A stretch of 64,000 bases of DNA from Terrimicrobium sacchariphilum (GTDB taxonomy: Bacteria > Verrucomicrobiota > Verrucomicrobiia > Chthoniobacterales > Terrimicrobiaceae). The notes under the pieces are model-generated. The model ran no database searches. It was not told where the DNA came from and saw only the letters and a list, made by a program, of their open reading frames with translations. The stretch is from NCBI RefSeq assembly GCF_001613545.1, contig NZ_BDCO01000002.1, positions 1,488,001 through 1,552,000 of the forward strand. Reading direction: 5' to 3'. This document shows, one piece after another, positions 54,129 to 63,243 of this stretch. The translations under genes were made by a program, and so were the position numbers. Numbering within the stretch: the stretch's first letter is position 1; each line of letters begins with the position of its first letter.

Positions 54129-55883
54129 TTAATTGTTGCCGGTCTGCTGCGGCGCCTCGCCGTTGCCGTGCTCGACGGGGCGGAAGGCGGATTTCACCGC
54201 CTGCGTCAGTCCGTTCACGCTCGCGCCATCGATGCCGACTTCCTTGAGCAGCGTGTCGACGAGCGGAGCCTGGGTGCGGTAGCGCAGGGCGCTCGATACC
54301 ACCTGGTCGGCGAGATTGCCGCCATCGGCGGAAACCGTCGCGCCATTGGCCGGAGCACCTTCGCCATTCAAGCCGCCCACCTGCACGATCTTGATGCCGT
54401 CGATGCGTTCCATCGGCTTCACGCTCTCGCGGATGATCTGCGGGAGGTTGGCCAGGATGGCCTGCTGGATTTTCATTGCGATCACCTCGGCGGAGAGAAC
54501 GTTCTCAGCCTCGTGCAGGGCACGCGTACCGGCGGCGTCCACCGAGTAACGCTTCTCCGCGGCCTCGGCACGGAGCTTCTCGGCTTCCGCCTCGCCTTGC
54601 GCAGCGATGCGGGCGGCCTCGGCGCGATCCTGCGCAGCTTGCTTCTCCGCCTCGGCGGCGACCGTCACGCCGATGGCTTCACGCTCGGCTTGCTTTGCGG
54701 CTTCGACGAGTTCGATCTGCTTTTGGCGCTCGGCGATCTCGCGCTCCTTCACGGTGATGACTTCCTCCGCCGCCTTGACTGAAAGAGCCCGGGCGTGAGA
54801 GGCGATGGTTTCGGCTTCCGACTGCTGCTTGGACTTGGCCGCGACCGCGATGGCGCGATCCTGCTCGGAGAGCTCGACCGCCTTGGTCTTCTCCACCTCT
54901 GCGGTTTCGACGGCTTTGATCTTCTCGATGTCGCGCTGCTTGAGTGTCTGCTCGGTGCGGATGCGCTCCTCGGAGATGGCTCGCTCGGCGAGGATCTGCG
55001 CCTGGTCGACGGCCTGTTTCGCGGTGATCTCGGCCTCCTTGGCCTCGCGTTCCTTGGCGGCACGCTCGGCGGCGATTTCCGCAGATTGGGCTGCGCGGCG
55101 GATCTCGACCTCGCGGGCCTGCTCCAGGCGAGCGTACTCCGCCTCTCGCGTGATCTCGAGGCTCTGGCGCTCGGCCTCCAGGTTCTTCATCTGGATCTGC
55201 ACGGCGGTCTCCTGCTCGATGTCGTTGCGCTGCTTGCGACGCGCCTCGATCTCCTGCGTGAGCTTGGTCAGACCCTGGGCGTCAAAGGCATTCTGCGGGT
55301 TAAAGAACTGCTGGCTCGTCTGGTCGAGCGAGGTGAGGGACACCGACTCGAGCTCCAGACCGTTCTTGCGCAAATCCTCCGATACGGCCTGCTGCACCCG
55401 CTGGACGAAATCCACGCGCTGCTCGTGCAACTCCTCCATGTTCATCGCGGCGGCCACGGCGCGCAGGGCGTCGACGAATTTGCCCTCGACGAGCTCCTTG
55501 AGTAGTTGGGGATTCGTCGTGCGGCGGCCCAGCGTCTGTGCGGCATCAGCCACGGCTTCGGCGGTGGGCTTCACGCGGACGTAAAACTCGGCCTGCACGT
55601 CAACGCGCATGCGGTCCTTGGTGATGAGCGCCTGCTCATTGGCGCGACGCACCTCGAGGCGCAGCGTGTTCATGTTGACGGGAATCGTCTCATGCAGCAC
55701 GGGCACCACGATCGCGCCGCCGCTCATGATGACGCGCTGGCCGCCGAAGCCCGTGCGAACGAAGGACGTCTCCTTCGAGGCGCGATGGTATAGCCGGGCC
55801 ACGATGAGGCCGATGGTAAAGAGCGCCACCAGCACGATGCCGGCGACGACAAGGATGAAAATGATGTTGCTGAACTCGTTCAT
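54129..55883 (-). CDS. floT: Flotillin (YqiK-like membrane-raft protein)
   Basis: A 584-residue flotillin. An N-terminal transmembrane helix (IIFILVVAGIVLVALFTIGLI) is followed by an SPFH/PHB domain (about 45-215), then a long Ala/Glu/Lys coiled coil (about 225-480) and a Gly/Asn-rich tail. It organises membrane microdomains. It is the last gene of a leftward run with ribbon-helix-helix, PspA and YqiJ-like genes, an arrangement similar to E. coli yqiJ-yqiK. Confidence 0.93.
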   Translation of the reverse strand: MNEFSNIIFILVVAGIVLVALFTIGLIVARLYHRASKETSFVRTGFGGQRVIMSGGAIVVPVLHETIPVNMNTLRLEVRRANEQALITKDRMRVDVQAEFYVRVKPTAEAVADAAQTLGRRTTNPQLLKELVEGKFVDALRAVAAAMNMEELHEQRVDFVQRVQQAVSEDLRKNGLELESVSLTSLDQTSQQFFNPQNAFDAQGLTKLTQEIEARRKQRNDIEQETAVQIQMKNLEAERQSLEITREAEYARLEQAREVEIRRAAQSAEIAAERAAKEREAKEAEITAKQAVDQAQILAERAISEERIRTEQTLKQRDIEKIKAVETAEVEKTKAVELSEQDRAIAVAAKSKQQSEAETIASHARALSVKAAEEVITVKEREIAERQKQIELVEAAKQAEREAIGVTVAAEAEKQAAQDRAEAARIAAQGEAEAEKLRAEAAEKRYSVDAAGTRALHEAENVLSAEVIAMKIQQAILANLPQIIRESVKPMERIDGIKIVQVGGLNGEGAPANGATVSADGGNLADQVVSSALRYRTQAPLVDTLLKEVGIDGASVNGLTQAVKSAFRPVEHGNGEAPQQTGNN

Positions 55884-55922
55884 GAACTTGGGGTGGGTGG
55901 TATTGGAGTGTTGGCTGGTTGG

Positions 55923-56603
55923 TTAATCAACGAGGGCCGAGTTGGGATTGTGAATGGCCCGGTAAATGTTGGCGTGCTTTTCGACGATGAGGACGGTGGA
56001 GCCCGATGGGAATTCCTCCCCCTCCACATCGGGCTCCACGAAAATGTAGTGGCTTTGCCTGTGCTGATCCTGGAGGCGTGCTTCCGCCGGGCTTCCCCGG
56101 CGTGCTGTGCCGTTGGTGATGACGGCGATACGGCCCACGAAGCTATCCTCCGAGACCGCCGTCGTTTCATCACGCGGCAGGATCTTCGCGAGAAGACCGC
56201 CGCCCGTCCGCACGCAGGGGATCGCACCGAGAAAGGCGACGATTCCCGCCACGGGAGCGGGCAAGAGGAACTTCGTCAGGCTCGCCAGCGTGAACTGGAG
56301 CGCCAACCCGATCACCCCAAACGCCGTGAGGAAGACGACGAAGAGAATGAGCAGAGGCACCTGTCCGATCCTGAGCCATCCGAGCAGCTTCGAAAGCGGC
56401 GACGGCACATCATCCAGCGCATGCGCGTCATGCGGAGCCATGTCTCCCAACTCGTGATTGAGATCCGGCAGGCCGGTCTCGATCAGGTGGGAAAGCCCGG
56501 GGCCGAAGATGGAAAAAACCAACTCCAGCGCACCGATGGCGACCATGAGAACGAGCGCGATGGTGAAGGGCGTATTTTCGGAGGCCAGGAGGAAATGGAT
56601 CAT
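55923..56603 (-). CDS. yqiJ: YqiJ-like membrane protein with C-terminal OB-fold
   Basis: A 226-residue protein with three or four membrane segments (FTIALVLMVAIGALELVFSIF, VPLLILFVVFLTAFGVIGLAL) and a C-terminal NfeD-like OB-fold (DSFVGRIAVITNGTARRGSPA, GSTVLIVEKHANIYRAI). YqiJ/NfeD proteins partner with flotillins. It lies upstream of floT, and its ATG overlaps the pspA stop by 4 bases. Confidence 0.8.
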   Translation of the reverse strand: MIHFLLASENTPFTIALVLMVAIGALELVFSIFGPGLSHLIETGLPDLNHELGDMAPHDAHALDDVPSPLSKLLGWLRIGQVPLLILFVVFLTAFGVIGLALQFTLASLTKFLLPAPVAGIVAFLGAIPCVRTGGGLLAKILPRDETTAVSEDSFVGRIAVITNGTARRGSPAEARLQDQHRQSHYIFVEPDVEGEEFPSGSTVLIVEKHANIYRAIHNPNSALVD

Positions 56604-57271
56604 GACGGGGATAGTTTCGCTTTTGCGGCGATAAGTCTTTCTTGAATGCGGTTCTTTCGTGCCAGGTCTTCCAACTCCGCGAGCTTCGCCTCGTTGCCGA
56701 GGTTGCCCTTGGGCGGGAGTCCGGTCTGTTTTTCAATGATGCGGTCAAAGGCCGCCTGCGCCTGCTCAGCCCGGCGCTCCCAGCTTCCGCCGGATTCCAG
56801 CGTCGGCGTGCTCGCCTGGGCCTTTGCCTCGGCGGCGACGCGGTATTGACGCAAATCCTCCGCCATCTCGCGCTTGCGCGCCTGCAGGGCGGCGATCATG
56901 CCTTCCAGCTCGCGGGTCTTGTCCTCGGCATCGGCGATGGTGTTTTCCAGCAGCGGAATCTGCGCCTCGATGTCGATCTGCCGGGCCACGGCGGCCTCGG
57001 CCAGATCCTCTCGGTTCTCCTTTAGCGCCAGCTCGATTTTCTCGGCGAGATCCTCGTGCTTGCGGTTTTCCTCCATGAGGCGCTCGCTGGCCAGATGCTT
57101 GCGCGCAGCCACGGTGCCGAGTTCGGCCCGCACCTCATCGACAGCACCGTCGATCTCGCGCAGGGCCTGCTCGAGCACGGTTTCCGGAGCCGCGTTCTCG
57201 ATCGCCTCGACGATCTTGTGCGCTCCGCCGCTAATGATTCGCCCGACTCGGGCAGCGAGGGTTTCTTTCAT
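56600..57271 (-). CDS. pspA: Phage-shock protein A (PspA/IM30 family)
   Basis: A 223-residue coiled-coil protein typical of PspA/Vipp1: an amphipathic N-terminus (LAARVGRIISGGAHKIVEAIEN) followed by the four-helix coil (LEQALREIDGAVDEVRAELG). Such proteins bind and protect a stressed inner membrane as ESCRT-III-like polymers. It lies 5 bases after the ribbon-helix-helix gene and overlaps yqiJ, so membrane-stress control of the flotillin pair is likely. No PspF gene is near. Confidence 0.88.
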   Translation of the reverse strand: MKETLAARVGRIISGGAHKIVEAIENAAPETVLEQALREIDGAVDEVRAELGTVAARKHLASERLMEENRKHEDLAEKIELALKENREDLAEAAVARQIDIEAQIPLLENTIADAEDKTRELEGMIAALQARKREMAEDLRQYRVAAEAKAQASTPTLESGGSWERRAEQAQAAFDRIIEKQTGLPPKGNLGNEAKLAELEDLARKNRIQERLIAAKAKLSPS

Positions 57272-57276
57272 GGTTT

Positions 57277-57777
57277 TCAGGGGTTGGGTTGTTGTTTCTT
57301 GGCGATCTCCGCCAGTTCCAAAATCATTTTGAGCCGCTTCGTTACGAGCGCCTCGTCATAGCAGGGAGCCTGGCTGGTGACTCCCATCCGTAAAAAGCCT
57401 TCCAGGAAGGCCGTGATCCGGTCCGCCAGCCCGGATTCCAACTTGCGCAAGGCATCTTTTCCCACGTTCTCCTCGGGGAGCGTCGTGATGAAGTAGGCCG
57501 CCACCTCCGGCAGCCACTCGAGGAAGCGGTCAAACAGCTCCGACCGCATGTTTGTTGCCTTGTTGGCCTCCCGGATGCGCCTCGCCGTCGGGCTTAGCAT
57601 GTCCCGGAAGAGTTCGGCGCAATCGGAAAAATCCTCCACGCCGTCCATCCGCTTTCGTGTCTCGGAGATGATCGCCCGCAGCTTGTCGCTCGGCGTCGTC
57701 GCCCCCGCGATATCCAGTCTCGCCAAAAAGGCCGCCTCCTCTTCCGACAGCCTTACGCTCATCGGAATGCTTTTCAT
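57277..57777 (-). CDS. Ribbon-helix-helix-like protein heading the pspA-flotillin operon
   Basis: A 166-residue protein whose first 45 residues look like a ribbon-helix-helix DNA-binding fold (strand SIPMSVRLSEEE, helices FLARLDIAGA and TPSDKLRAIISETRKRM). The remaining part is helical and of unknown type. ATG 57777 was chosen; the open frame extends to a TTG at 57825 that lies in the operator. A near-perfect 26-base palindrome begins 31 bases upstream, as expected for an autoregulated repressor. It is likely to control pspA, yqiJ and floT as well. Confidence 0.7.
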   Translation of the reverse strand: MKSIPMSVRLSEEEAAFLARLDIAGATTPSDKLRAIISETRKRMDGVEDFSDCAELFRDMLSPTARRIREANKATNMRSELFDRFLEWLPEVAAYFITTLPEENVGKDALRKLESGLADRITAFLEGFLRMGVTSQAPCYDEALVTKRLKMILELAEIAKKQQPNP

Positions 57778-57793
57778 CTTGGTAAGTGTGTTC

Positions 57794-57833
57794 TTTTCAT
57801 TGCGAATGAAAACATATGTATACAAATGTTTTC
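57794..57833. promoter_or_regulatory. Composite palindromic operator upstream of the pspA operon
   Basis: Two nested dyads: TTTTCATT-GCG-AATGAAAA (57794-57812, perfect 8-base arms), and a 26-base palindrome at 57808-57833 starting GAAAACAT and ending ATGTTTTC around a GTATAC centre, with only one mismatched pair. Such tandem half-sites suit a ribbon-helix-helix repressor encoded by the adjacent gene. Confidence 0.6.
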
Positions 57834-58132
57834 AGGAGTCAACGAAAACTGAACGAGGTGGGCGCGCATTTTTGTACTCGCGCGACGGGAGGAACGAATG
57901 ATGACGGCAAAAACGAACGTGATATCCTTGGGTTGGTGACGTTGGACTTCGTGAGAAATCTTGAGATTTCAAGGCAAAGTCCGGAGCAAAGAAAAGGCTT
58001 CGAAACCCCGCCGCTGGAGAAAAACTTCAGAGCGAGCCGCGAACGTTCGGAATCTGCTTATTGATACGTAAATCTACACCCGAGAGGCGGCCGTCCCCCG
58101 ACTCGATCTCCAGACCGCTGCTGTGTGTGGTC
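57834..58132. other. Intergenic region without recognised features
   Basis: About 300 bases between the operator and the small membrane-protein gene. An 82-residue plus-strand frame (57816-58064) has no domain-like sequence and begins inside the operator, so I do not call it a gene. I see no terminator. Confidence 0.5.
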
Positions 58133-58438
58133 TCAGCTTCTCCGGGCGCTGACGTCCTTGACCTCGGGCGGGGCGGCAGGCGAGATCCGGTTTACGACAT
58201 ATGCTGCCGAAAGAATAACTATGCCCAGGGCGATTGTTACTCCCAGCACGCCACCGATCCAAGGTTCCATCCATTTTTGAATCTCAACGGACCGTTCGGA
58301 GATCCCGGCTGCCAGCCCCGGGAAAAAGAGCAGCAGTGCGAGGATTGTCAGCGAACCGCCCGACATCCACATGCAAATCGTGGTCTGACGCGATAGCCTC
58401 TGGAGTAATTCCTGATTGGGGTCTGGCTGGTTGTTCAC
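58133..58438 (-). CDS. Small two-helix membrane protein
   Basis: A 101-residue protein with two hydrophobic helices (GSLTILALLLFFPGLAAGI and GVLGVTIALGIVILSAAYVV) joined by a short loop, and a charged tail. No family is recognised. It stands alone on the minus strand; the pspA operon downstream has its own operator. Confidence 0.6.
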   Translation of the reverse strand: MNNQPDPNQELLQRLSRQTTICMWMSGGSLTILALLLFFPGLAAGISERSVEIQKWMEPWIGGVLGVTIALGIVILSAAYVVNRISPAAPPEVKDVSARRS

Positions 58439-58531
58439 GGCGAGATGCTTTTGGGAGATAGCTGTTTTGCCGACTCGACGCGAGATTTTAAGTGCGGCAC
58501 AAAGTGCTCAACATCCTACGGGTCGCGAATG

Positions 58532-58792
58532 CTAAGAGACGCCCTGGCGGAACCTGCGAGGCGAGTAACCGGTAATCCGCCGAAATGCTGTCGAGAACGC
58601 AAACGCGTCCGAATAGCCGACAGCACTCGCGATCGCTTCGACGGAATCGGATGTCTGCTGAAGAAGCGCAGAGGCGCGCTTAATTCGCAGCCGCGCCAGC
58701 TGGCGGCTCGGGCTGAGCCCGAGTTCCCGGTGGCACAGTCGCCGCAGGTGCGTGCGCGTCTGGCTGGAATGTCTTGGTCTGACGGCCTGGGA
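58532..58792 (-). pseudogene. AraC-family regulator remnant
   Basis: Read from a TAA at 58793-58795 to a TAG at 58532-58534, the frame encodes about 86 residues ending in an AraC helix-turn-helix: the LGLSPSRQLARLRIKRASALL segment and the second helix-turn-helix VEAIASAVGYSDAFAFSTAF with RRITGYSPRRFRQ. There is no start codon, effector domain or complete first helix-turn-helix. This looks like a decayed 3' end of an AraC gene. A short overlapping ORF in another frame (58516-58857) is its shadow. Confidence 0.7.
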
Positions 58793-58855
58793 TTAAGCTT
58801 TGATTGCAGTGCCAGGGAGGTTATTTGAGTCAGCCTGAGGAAAGCAGTATTCTCC

Positions 58856-59485
58856 ATGGACCGGCGCCCTTATTTGATTCTCCTCGCGGAGTTTTTTGAA
58901 AAATACGGAGTGGCGGGATTCTGGGCTGCCTTGGTTATTGCGATTGCGCTTGCCGCTTTACTCGCATGGGTGGTTGTTGCGGCAGTCCGGGTCCGCTCGA
59001 GGATCTATTTACCGGTCTTCGCGCTCGTCCTGGCAGTAATCGGGGTTTCGACCGCCATGAATTTCTCTGCCTATCGAAACGCTTGGGCGGATCGTAACTT
59101 GAGTTCCATTCGGCTCCTGCCGGGTTACACGATTTCACATTTTAACGGCGATTCCTACTGTGGACGGATTTGCCGGCAGAATGACGAGGAATTTGTCATC
59201 GGAATCGATATCGGAAGCATGGCGGGATGGTATGCTAATCCGGAGAAACCTCAGCGTTACGATTGGATCATCCGTCAGGAGATTGACAATCGAACGGTGT
59301 GGGTCGCTTACAAGAAAAGCCTCGAGAAGGTTGATCCGCTAAGGAATCCTTCGAAAACCGTCGAGAAACAATGGCTCTACGTAACGTTTGTCGATGGACA
59401 GGCGAACTTTTTTGCAGAGGTGTTCTCGGAGCGGGATATCGCGGAGATGCTGCTAATGGTGCTTACCCATGTCCCGCCATCCTGA
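58856..59485 (+). CDS. Membrane protein of unknown function
   Basis: A 209-residue protein with two N-terminal hydrophobic helices (about residues 20-45 and 52-70) and a globular C-terminal domain of about 135 residues (IRLLPGYTISHFNGDSYCGRIC, WIIRQEIDNRTVWVAYKK) likely outside the membrane. Three cysteines or fewer; no known family. It follows the AraC remnant on the opposite strand. Confidence 0.7.
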   Translation: MDRRPYLILLAEFFEKYGVAGFWAALVIAIALAALLAWVVVAAVRVRSRIYLPVFALVLAVIGVSTAMNFSAYRNAWADRNLSSIRLLPGYTISHFNGDSYCGRICRQNDEEFVIGIDIGSMAGWYANPEKPQRYDWIIRQEIDNRTVWVAYKKSLEKVDPLRNPSKTVEKQWLYVTFVDGQANFFAEVFSERDIAEMLLMVLTHVPPS

Positions 59486-59662
59486 TTTTGTCTCCGCTTC
59501 AAAAAGTCGATAATATGGGAGATGTGGTGTTTTCGGATGGATGATCCGGCGAGGGGACAGCGATGAGACTGCTGGTTTGAGGGCCGTTCTCCGATCACTT
59601 GGGGAGCACTGACTTGTGCACGCGAAGAGAAAGCTCGCCTCCTGAAGGCGGAAAGGACAGGC

Positions 59663-59696
59663 AAAAAAAGGGGGGCTACAGTCGGCTCGCGGAGCC
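59663..59696 (-). terminator. Possible terminator of tRNA-Gly
   Basis: On the minus strand a GGCTC/GAGCC hairpin is followed, after about 14 bases, by CCCCCC and seven T. The spacing of hairpin to T-run is not ideal, so this is tentative. Confidence 0.3.
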
Positions 59697-59711
59697 TGAT
59701 AAACAGAGGAG

Positions 59712-59782
59712 AGCGGGTGAGGGGAATCGAACCCCCGTATGCAGCTTGGGAAGCTGCCGTTCTACCATTGAACTACACCCGC
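59712..59782 (-). tRNA. tRNA-Gly (anticodon CCC)
   Basis: A 71-base cloverleaf without encoded CCA. The acceptor stem GCGGGTG pairs with CACCCGC, the D-arm contains AGTTCAATGGTAGAAC, the anticodon stem is GCAGC/GCTGC with loop TTCCCAA (anticodon CCC), and the T-arm is GGGGTTCGATTCCCC. It is closely similar to the bacterial tRNA-Gly that reads GGG. Confidence 0.95.
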
Positions 59783-59794
59783 GAAAAGCGAGAC

Positions 59795-60331
59795 TTACTC
59801 CCAGGAGTTGACGTAACGACGAGTCTTCTGGCCAGCGGACGGATTGTCCTTCTGGGAGGAGGGGTCGTTCCACACAGCGACCTTCTTCCGGACGTTGGTG
59901 TTGTTTGTTCCCACCCCGGTGAGGCTGTTGTCGTAATTGTAATCGAGAGCAACATAGTAGCTGCCGCCCCAGGGATCGAGGAAATCACCGGAAGCGTTTG
60001 TGCCACTTTTGCCCTTCTTCCAGGAGTTGACCTCGATGAAGGTGATCTTGCGCGGATTGTCGTTGGTGCTTTGCGCGGTGAGGGTCTCGACGAGAGTCTT
60101 GGTGACTGTGGCCTCGTTGTCCGAGGAGTTGGTGCCGGGGAGCCGACCGTATTCGGTCTCGTAGGCGGTGATCGCCGTGGCGATCTGCGTCACGTCGTTC
60201 TTGGCCTGGGCGCGGCGGGCGGCGTCGATGGCGGAGCCGACAGCCGGAAAGAGAAGGGCCATCAGGATGCCGATGATGGCAATGACGATCAGAAGCTCAA
60301 TGAGCGTAAAGCCGCGGGAGGAACGAATCAT
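59795..60331 (-). CDS. GspG-type pseudopilin
   Basis: About 178 residues with a short leader MIRSSRG cut before [20 protein letters not shown] and a GspG-like body ending in a C-terminal variable region ([20 protein letters not shown]). ATG 60331 gives the normal leader; the frame extends back to 60370. It forms a tandem pair with the gene at 60392, both ending in SWE. Confidence 0.86.
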   Translation of the reverse strand: MIRSSRGFTLIELLIVIAIIGILMALLFPAVGSAIDAARRAQAKNDVTQIATAITAYETEYGRLPGTNSSDNEATVTKTLVETLTAQSTNDNPRKITFIEVNSWKKGKSGTNASGDFLDPWGGSYYVALDYNYDNSLTGVGTNNTNVRKKVAVWNDPSSQKDNPSAGQKTRRYVNSWE

Positions 60332-60391
60332 GCAACAAAAGTGCGGCCACCGGGCATCGCGGGCAAGCATTTTTCTCTCGGAAACCCGAGG

Positions 60392-60958
60392 TTATTCCCA
60401 GGAAGTGACCGCCTGCCGATGCGCCTCGCGGGTGAGGGTGGTGGCCGGGACGTTCCACACAGCGACGGATTTGGGCAGATCGTAGGCGATGCGCCCGGTC
60501 ACGCTGCCCGCCTGGCCGATGGTTCCGCTCTCGCTCGTGGCGACAAAATACGGGCTGCCCCACGGGTCGAGAAAATCCCCTGCCGCATTGGTGCCTCCAC
60601 GTTTGAGTTTCCAGGGATTGATCTCGATAAACACGATTTTACGGGGATTTGCAGCGACGTCTCGACCCGTCAATATATCGACCAAAGCTCGCCTGATCGG
60701 CCCATTGGCTCCGGGAGGCAGGTGGCCGTATTCCGCCTGGAAGGCCGAGATGGCGGTGGCGAGCTGGGCCACATCATTCTTGGCTGCCGCTCTCGGCGCG
60801 CTCCCGCTGCTTGTGACCCTGGGAAAAAGCATGGCCGACGCGATGAAAAGTACAAGGACCACCGCGCAGGCTGAGATCAGGATTTCCGGAAAAGTCAGAC
60901 CGTGGGAGGGGTGCTTCACGTCTGGAGCATCCTGACGGCGGGTGCCCCATCCAAGCAT
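60392..60958 (-). CDS. GspG-like pseudopilin, divergent prepilin signal
   Basis: About 188 residues, paralogous to the adjacent pseudopilin (shared [38 protein letters not shown]). The prepilin region is HGLTFPEILISACAVVLVLFI: Leu replaces the usual Phe after Gly, but the Glu at +5 is kept. The leader is long from ATG 60958 (about 19 residues). A longer start at 61012 would overlap the divergent rnr gene. Confidence 0.75.
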   Translation of the reverse strand: MLGWGTRRQDAPDVKHPSHGLTFPEILISACAVVLVLFIASAMLFPRVTSSGSAPRAAAKNDVAQLATAISAFQAEYGHLPPGANGPIRRALVDILTGRDVAANPRKIVFIEINPWKLKRGGTNAAGDFLDPWGSPYFVATSESGTIGQAGSVTGRIAYDLPKSVAVWNVPATTLTREAHRQAVTSWE

Positions 60959-60998
60959 TTTCTTGCCTTGAAGGCGTTTAGCGGCGATTCCACAGGCG

Positions 60999-63140
60999 AT
61001 GCCAAGGCCCAAAACCCCGAGTAAGGCCCGTCAGCCTGCGATGAACCTCCGCGAGGCCATCCTCAAAGCCATTACCGATCGCCCCTTGGACAAGGTGGAA
61101 ATCTCCAAGGTGCTGCGGCTTCCGCCCCAAAATCGGACCAAGCTGCGCGATCTCCTGCGTCAGATGGAGGTCGATGGCGATGTCGCCCGCATTCGCAAGG
61201 ATCGCTACGTCATTCCGCGCGATGCCGATCTATTCACTGGAACGATCCAGTTTCACGCCAGTGGTGCCGCCCATGTCCTGAATGAAAAGGCGGGCCAGCC
61301 TGATCTTTACGTAAGCGGAGAGAATACCTTCGTCGCCCTACATGGCGACCGGGTGGTCGCCCGGGTGAATCGCCCGAGACCAGGTGCCGCGCGGGGCGAA
61401 ACACCCGGCAGGCTCGAGGGCGTCGTCATTCGCATCCTGGAGCGGGGGAATGCCACCATCGTCGGCACCCTCCAAAGGTCGCGCAACTTCTTCTACGTCG
61501 CCGCCGACGATCCGCGGTTCGTGCATAATCTCTATGTGCCCGCCCCGAAGCCGCCCATCGCGGCCAGGGAGGGAGACAAGGTCGTGGCTCTGCTCGATTC
61601 CTGGCCGTCGCGCCATGTGAATCCCGAGGGGCACATCGTCGAGGTGCTCGGCCGTACGGGCGCTCCCGGCGTGGACATGCTCTCAATCATCCGCAAGCAC
61701 CACCTGCCTGCCGGATTCCCGCCGGAGGTGCAAAAGGAGGCCGAGGCCATCTCGCCAATCATCGACGAGCGTGAGGCCGCGCGGCGCGAGGACTTGCGCG
61801 GACGGTTCATTTTCACGATCGATCCCGACGACGCCCGCGACTTCGACGACGCCATCGACGTCGAGCGCACGGCCAATGGCTGGCGCGTCGGAGTGCATAT
61901 CGCGGACGTTTCGCATTACGTACGACCCCGTAATGCGCTGGATCGGGAGGCATATTCCCGCGGAAATAGTGTTTATCTCGCAGATCGGGTCATTCCCATG
62001 CTGCCCGAAGCCTTGAGCAATGGGATTTGCAGCCTCCGGCCCGATGAGGATCGTCTGACCTTTTCCGTCTTCGCCGAGATCGACCGGCGGGGGAAAATCC
62101 TCTCGGCGCGATTCGCCCGGACGATCATTCGTAGCAAGGTGCGTCTCACCTACCGGCAGGCTTTTGCCCACCTCCAGAAGCCGGCGCACGACGACCTCAC
62201 GCGCAAACTTCACACAGCTTGGGAGCTGTCTTCCCTTCTCCGCAAGAATCGTTTTGCCCATGGCTCGCTCGATCTCGATTTTCCCGAGGTCAAGGTCTGG
62301 CTCGATGACCAGGGCCGTCCCGAGCGTCTCGAGAAGGTGGAGAATGATATCTCCCACCAACTCATCGAGGAGTTGATGCTCCTCGCAAATGAACTCGTCG
62401 CTCGCGAGCTCAAGCGCCATCGGCAGGCCACCGTCTACCGTGTCCACGAGATGCCCGATGAGGACCGGTTGCTGGAATATCGCGAAACCGCCCTGGCCAA
62501 TGGTTTCCGTATCGGAGACCTCTCGAAGCGAGACGAACTCCAGAAGCTCCTCCGGCTTGTCCGTGGGCGGCCGCAGGAGTACGCCATCAAGCTCGGGCTT
62601 CTGAAAAGCCTGAAGCGCGCGCGGTATGCACCTGATCCCCTCGGGCACTATGGTTTGAACAAGGCCGATTACGCTCACTTCACCAGCCCGATCCGGCGCT
62701 ATGCCGACCTTGTGGTACATCGCTCCCTGGAGCGGGTGCTGGGATTGACCAAGAAAGGGCCGGACTCCTCGGTGCTGGCTTCCGTCTCCGAGCATATTTC
62801 CAACACCGAGCGCGTCGCGGCCGAGGCGGAAAAGGAATCCGTCAAGCTCAAGAAACTTGAGTATTTTCAGATGCAGGTCGCCAAGGGAAACGGCGAAGCC
62901 TTCAAGGCTCGGATCATGGAGGTGCGAAACTTTGGAATTTTCGTCGAACTCCCCGACTTTCTCATCTCCGGACTCGTCCATGTTTCCTCGCTGGATGGAG
63001 ATTTTTATATGCTCGATGTCCCGCGGGGGCGTCTAGTTGGCAGAAAAACCAAAAAGGTCTTTCAGGTCGGAGACACGGTCGAGGTGATCGTTGCGCGAGT
63101 GGATACCTACAAACAACAAATCGATTTCAAAATCGTCTGA
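60999..63140 (+). CDS. rnr: Ribonuclease R (RNB-family 3'-5' exoribonuclease)
   Basis: A 713-residue protein with a helix-turn-helix-like N-terminus, cold-shock domains, a central RNB nuclease domain and a C-terminal S1 domain (about 630-712). The catalytic acidic cluster is DPDDARDFDDAID, followed by GVHIADVSHYV. It degrades structured RNA and helps in rRNA quality control. ATG 61041 is an alternative start that removes a 14-residue basic leader. It diverges from the pseudopilin pair. Confidence 0.94.
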   Translation: MPRPKTPSKARQPAMNLREAILKAITDRPLDKVEISKVLRLPPQNRTKLRDLLRQMEVDGDVARIRKDRYVIPRDADLFTGTIQFHASGAAHVLNEKAGQPDLYVSGENTFVALHGDRVVARVNRPRPGAARGETPGRLEGVVIRILERGNATIVGTLQRSRNFFYVAADDPRFVHNLYVPAPKPPIAAREGDKVVALLDSWPSRHVNPEGHIVEVLGRTGAPGVDMLSIIRKHHLPAGFPPEVQKEAEAISPIIDEREAARREDLRGRFIFTIDPDDARDFDDAIDVERTANGWRVGVHIADVSHYVRPRNALDREAYSRGNSVYLADRVIPMLPEALSNGICSLRPDEDRLTFSVFAEIDRRGKILSARFARTIIRSKVRLTYRQAFAHLQKPAHDDLTRKLHTAWELSSLLRKNRFAHGSLDLDFPEVKVWLDDQGRPERLEKVENDISHQLIEELMLLANELVARELKRHRQATVYRVHEMPDEDRLLEYRETALANGFRIGDLSKRDELQKLLRLVRGRPQEYAIKLGLLKSLKRARYAPDPLGHYGLNKADYAHFTSPIRRYADLVVHRSLERVLGLTKKGPDSSVLASVSEHISNTERVAAEAEKESVKLKKLEYFQMQVAKGNGEAFKARIMEVRNFGIFVELPDFLISGLVHVSSLDGDFYMLDVPRGRLVGRKTKKVFQVGDTVEVIVARVDTYKQQIDFKIV

Positions 63141-63243
63141 TATCGCTAGATTTTCCCCCCTGCATGGGGTGCTAAAGGAAAAATAGGGTTGAGACTCGAG
63201 AGATCTTCTAACATAGTTAACGAATCCCCAAACGTGTAACTTA

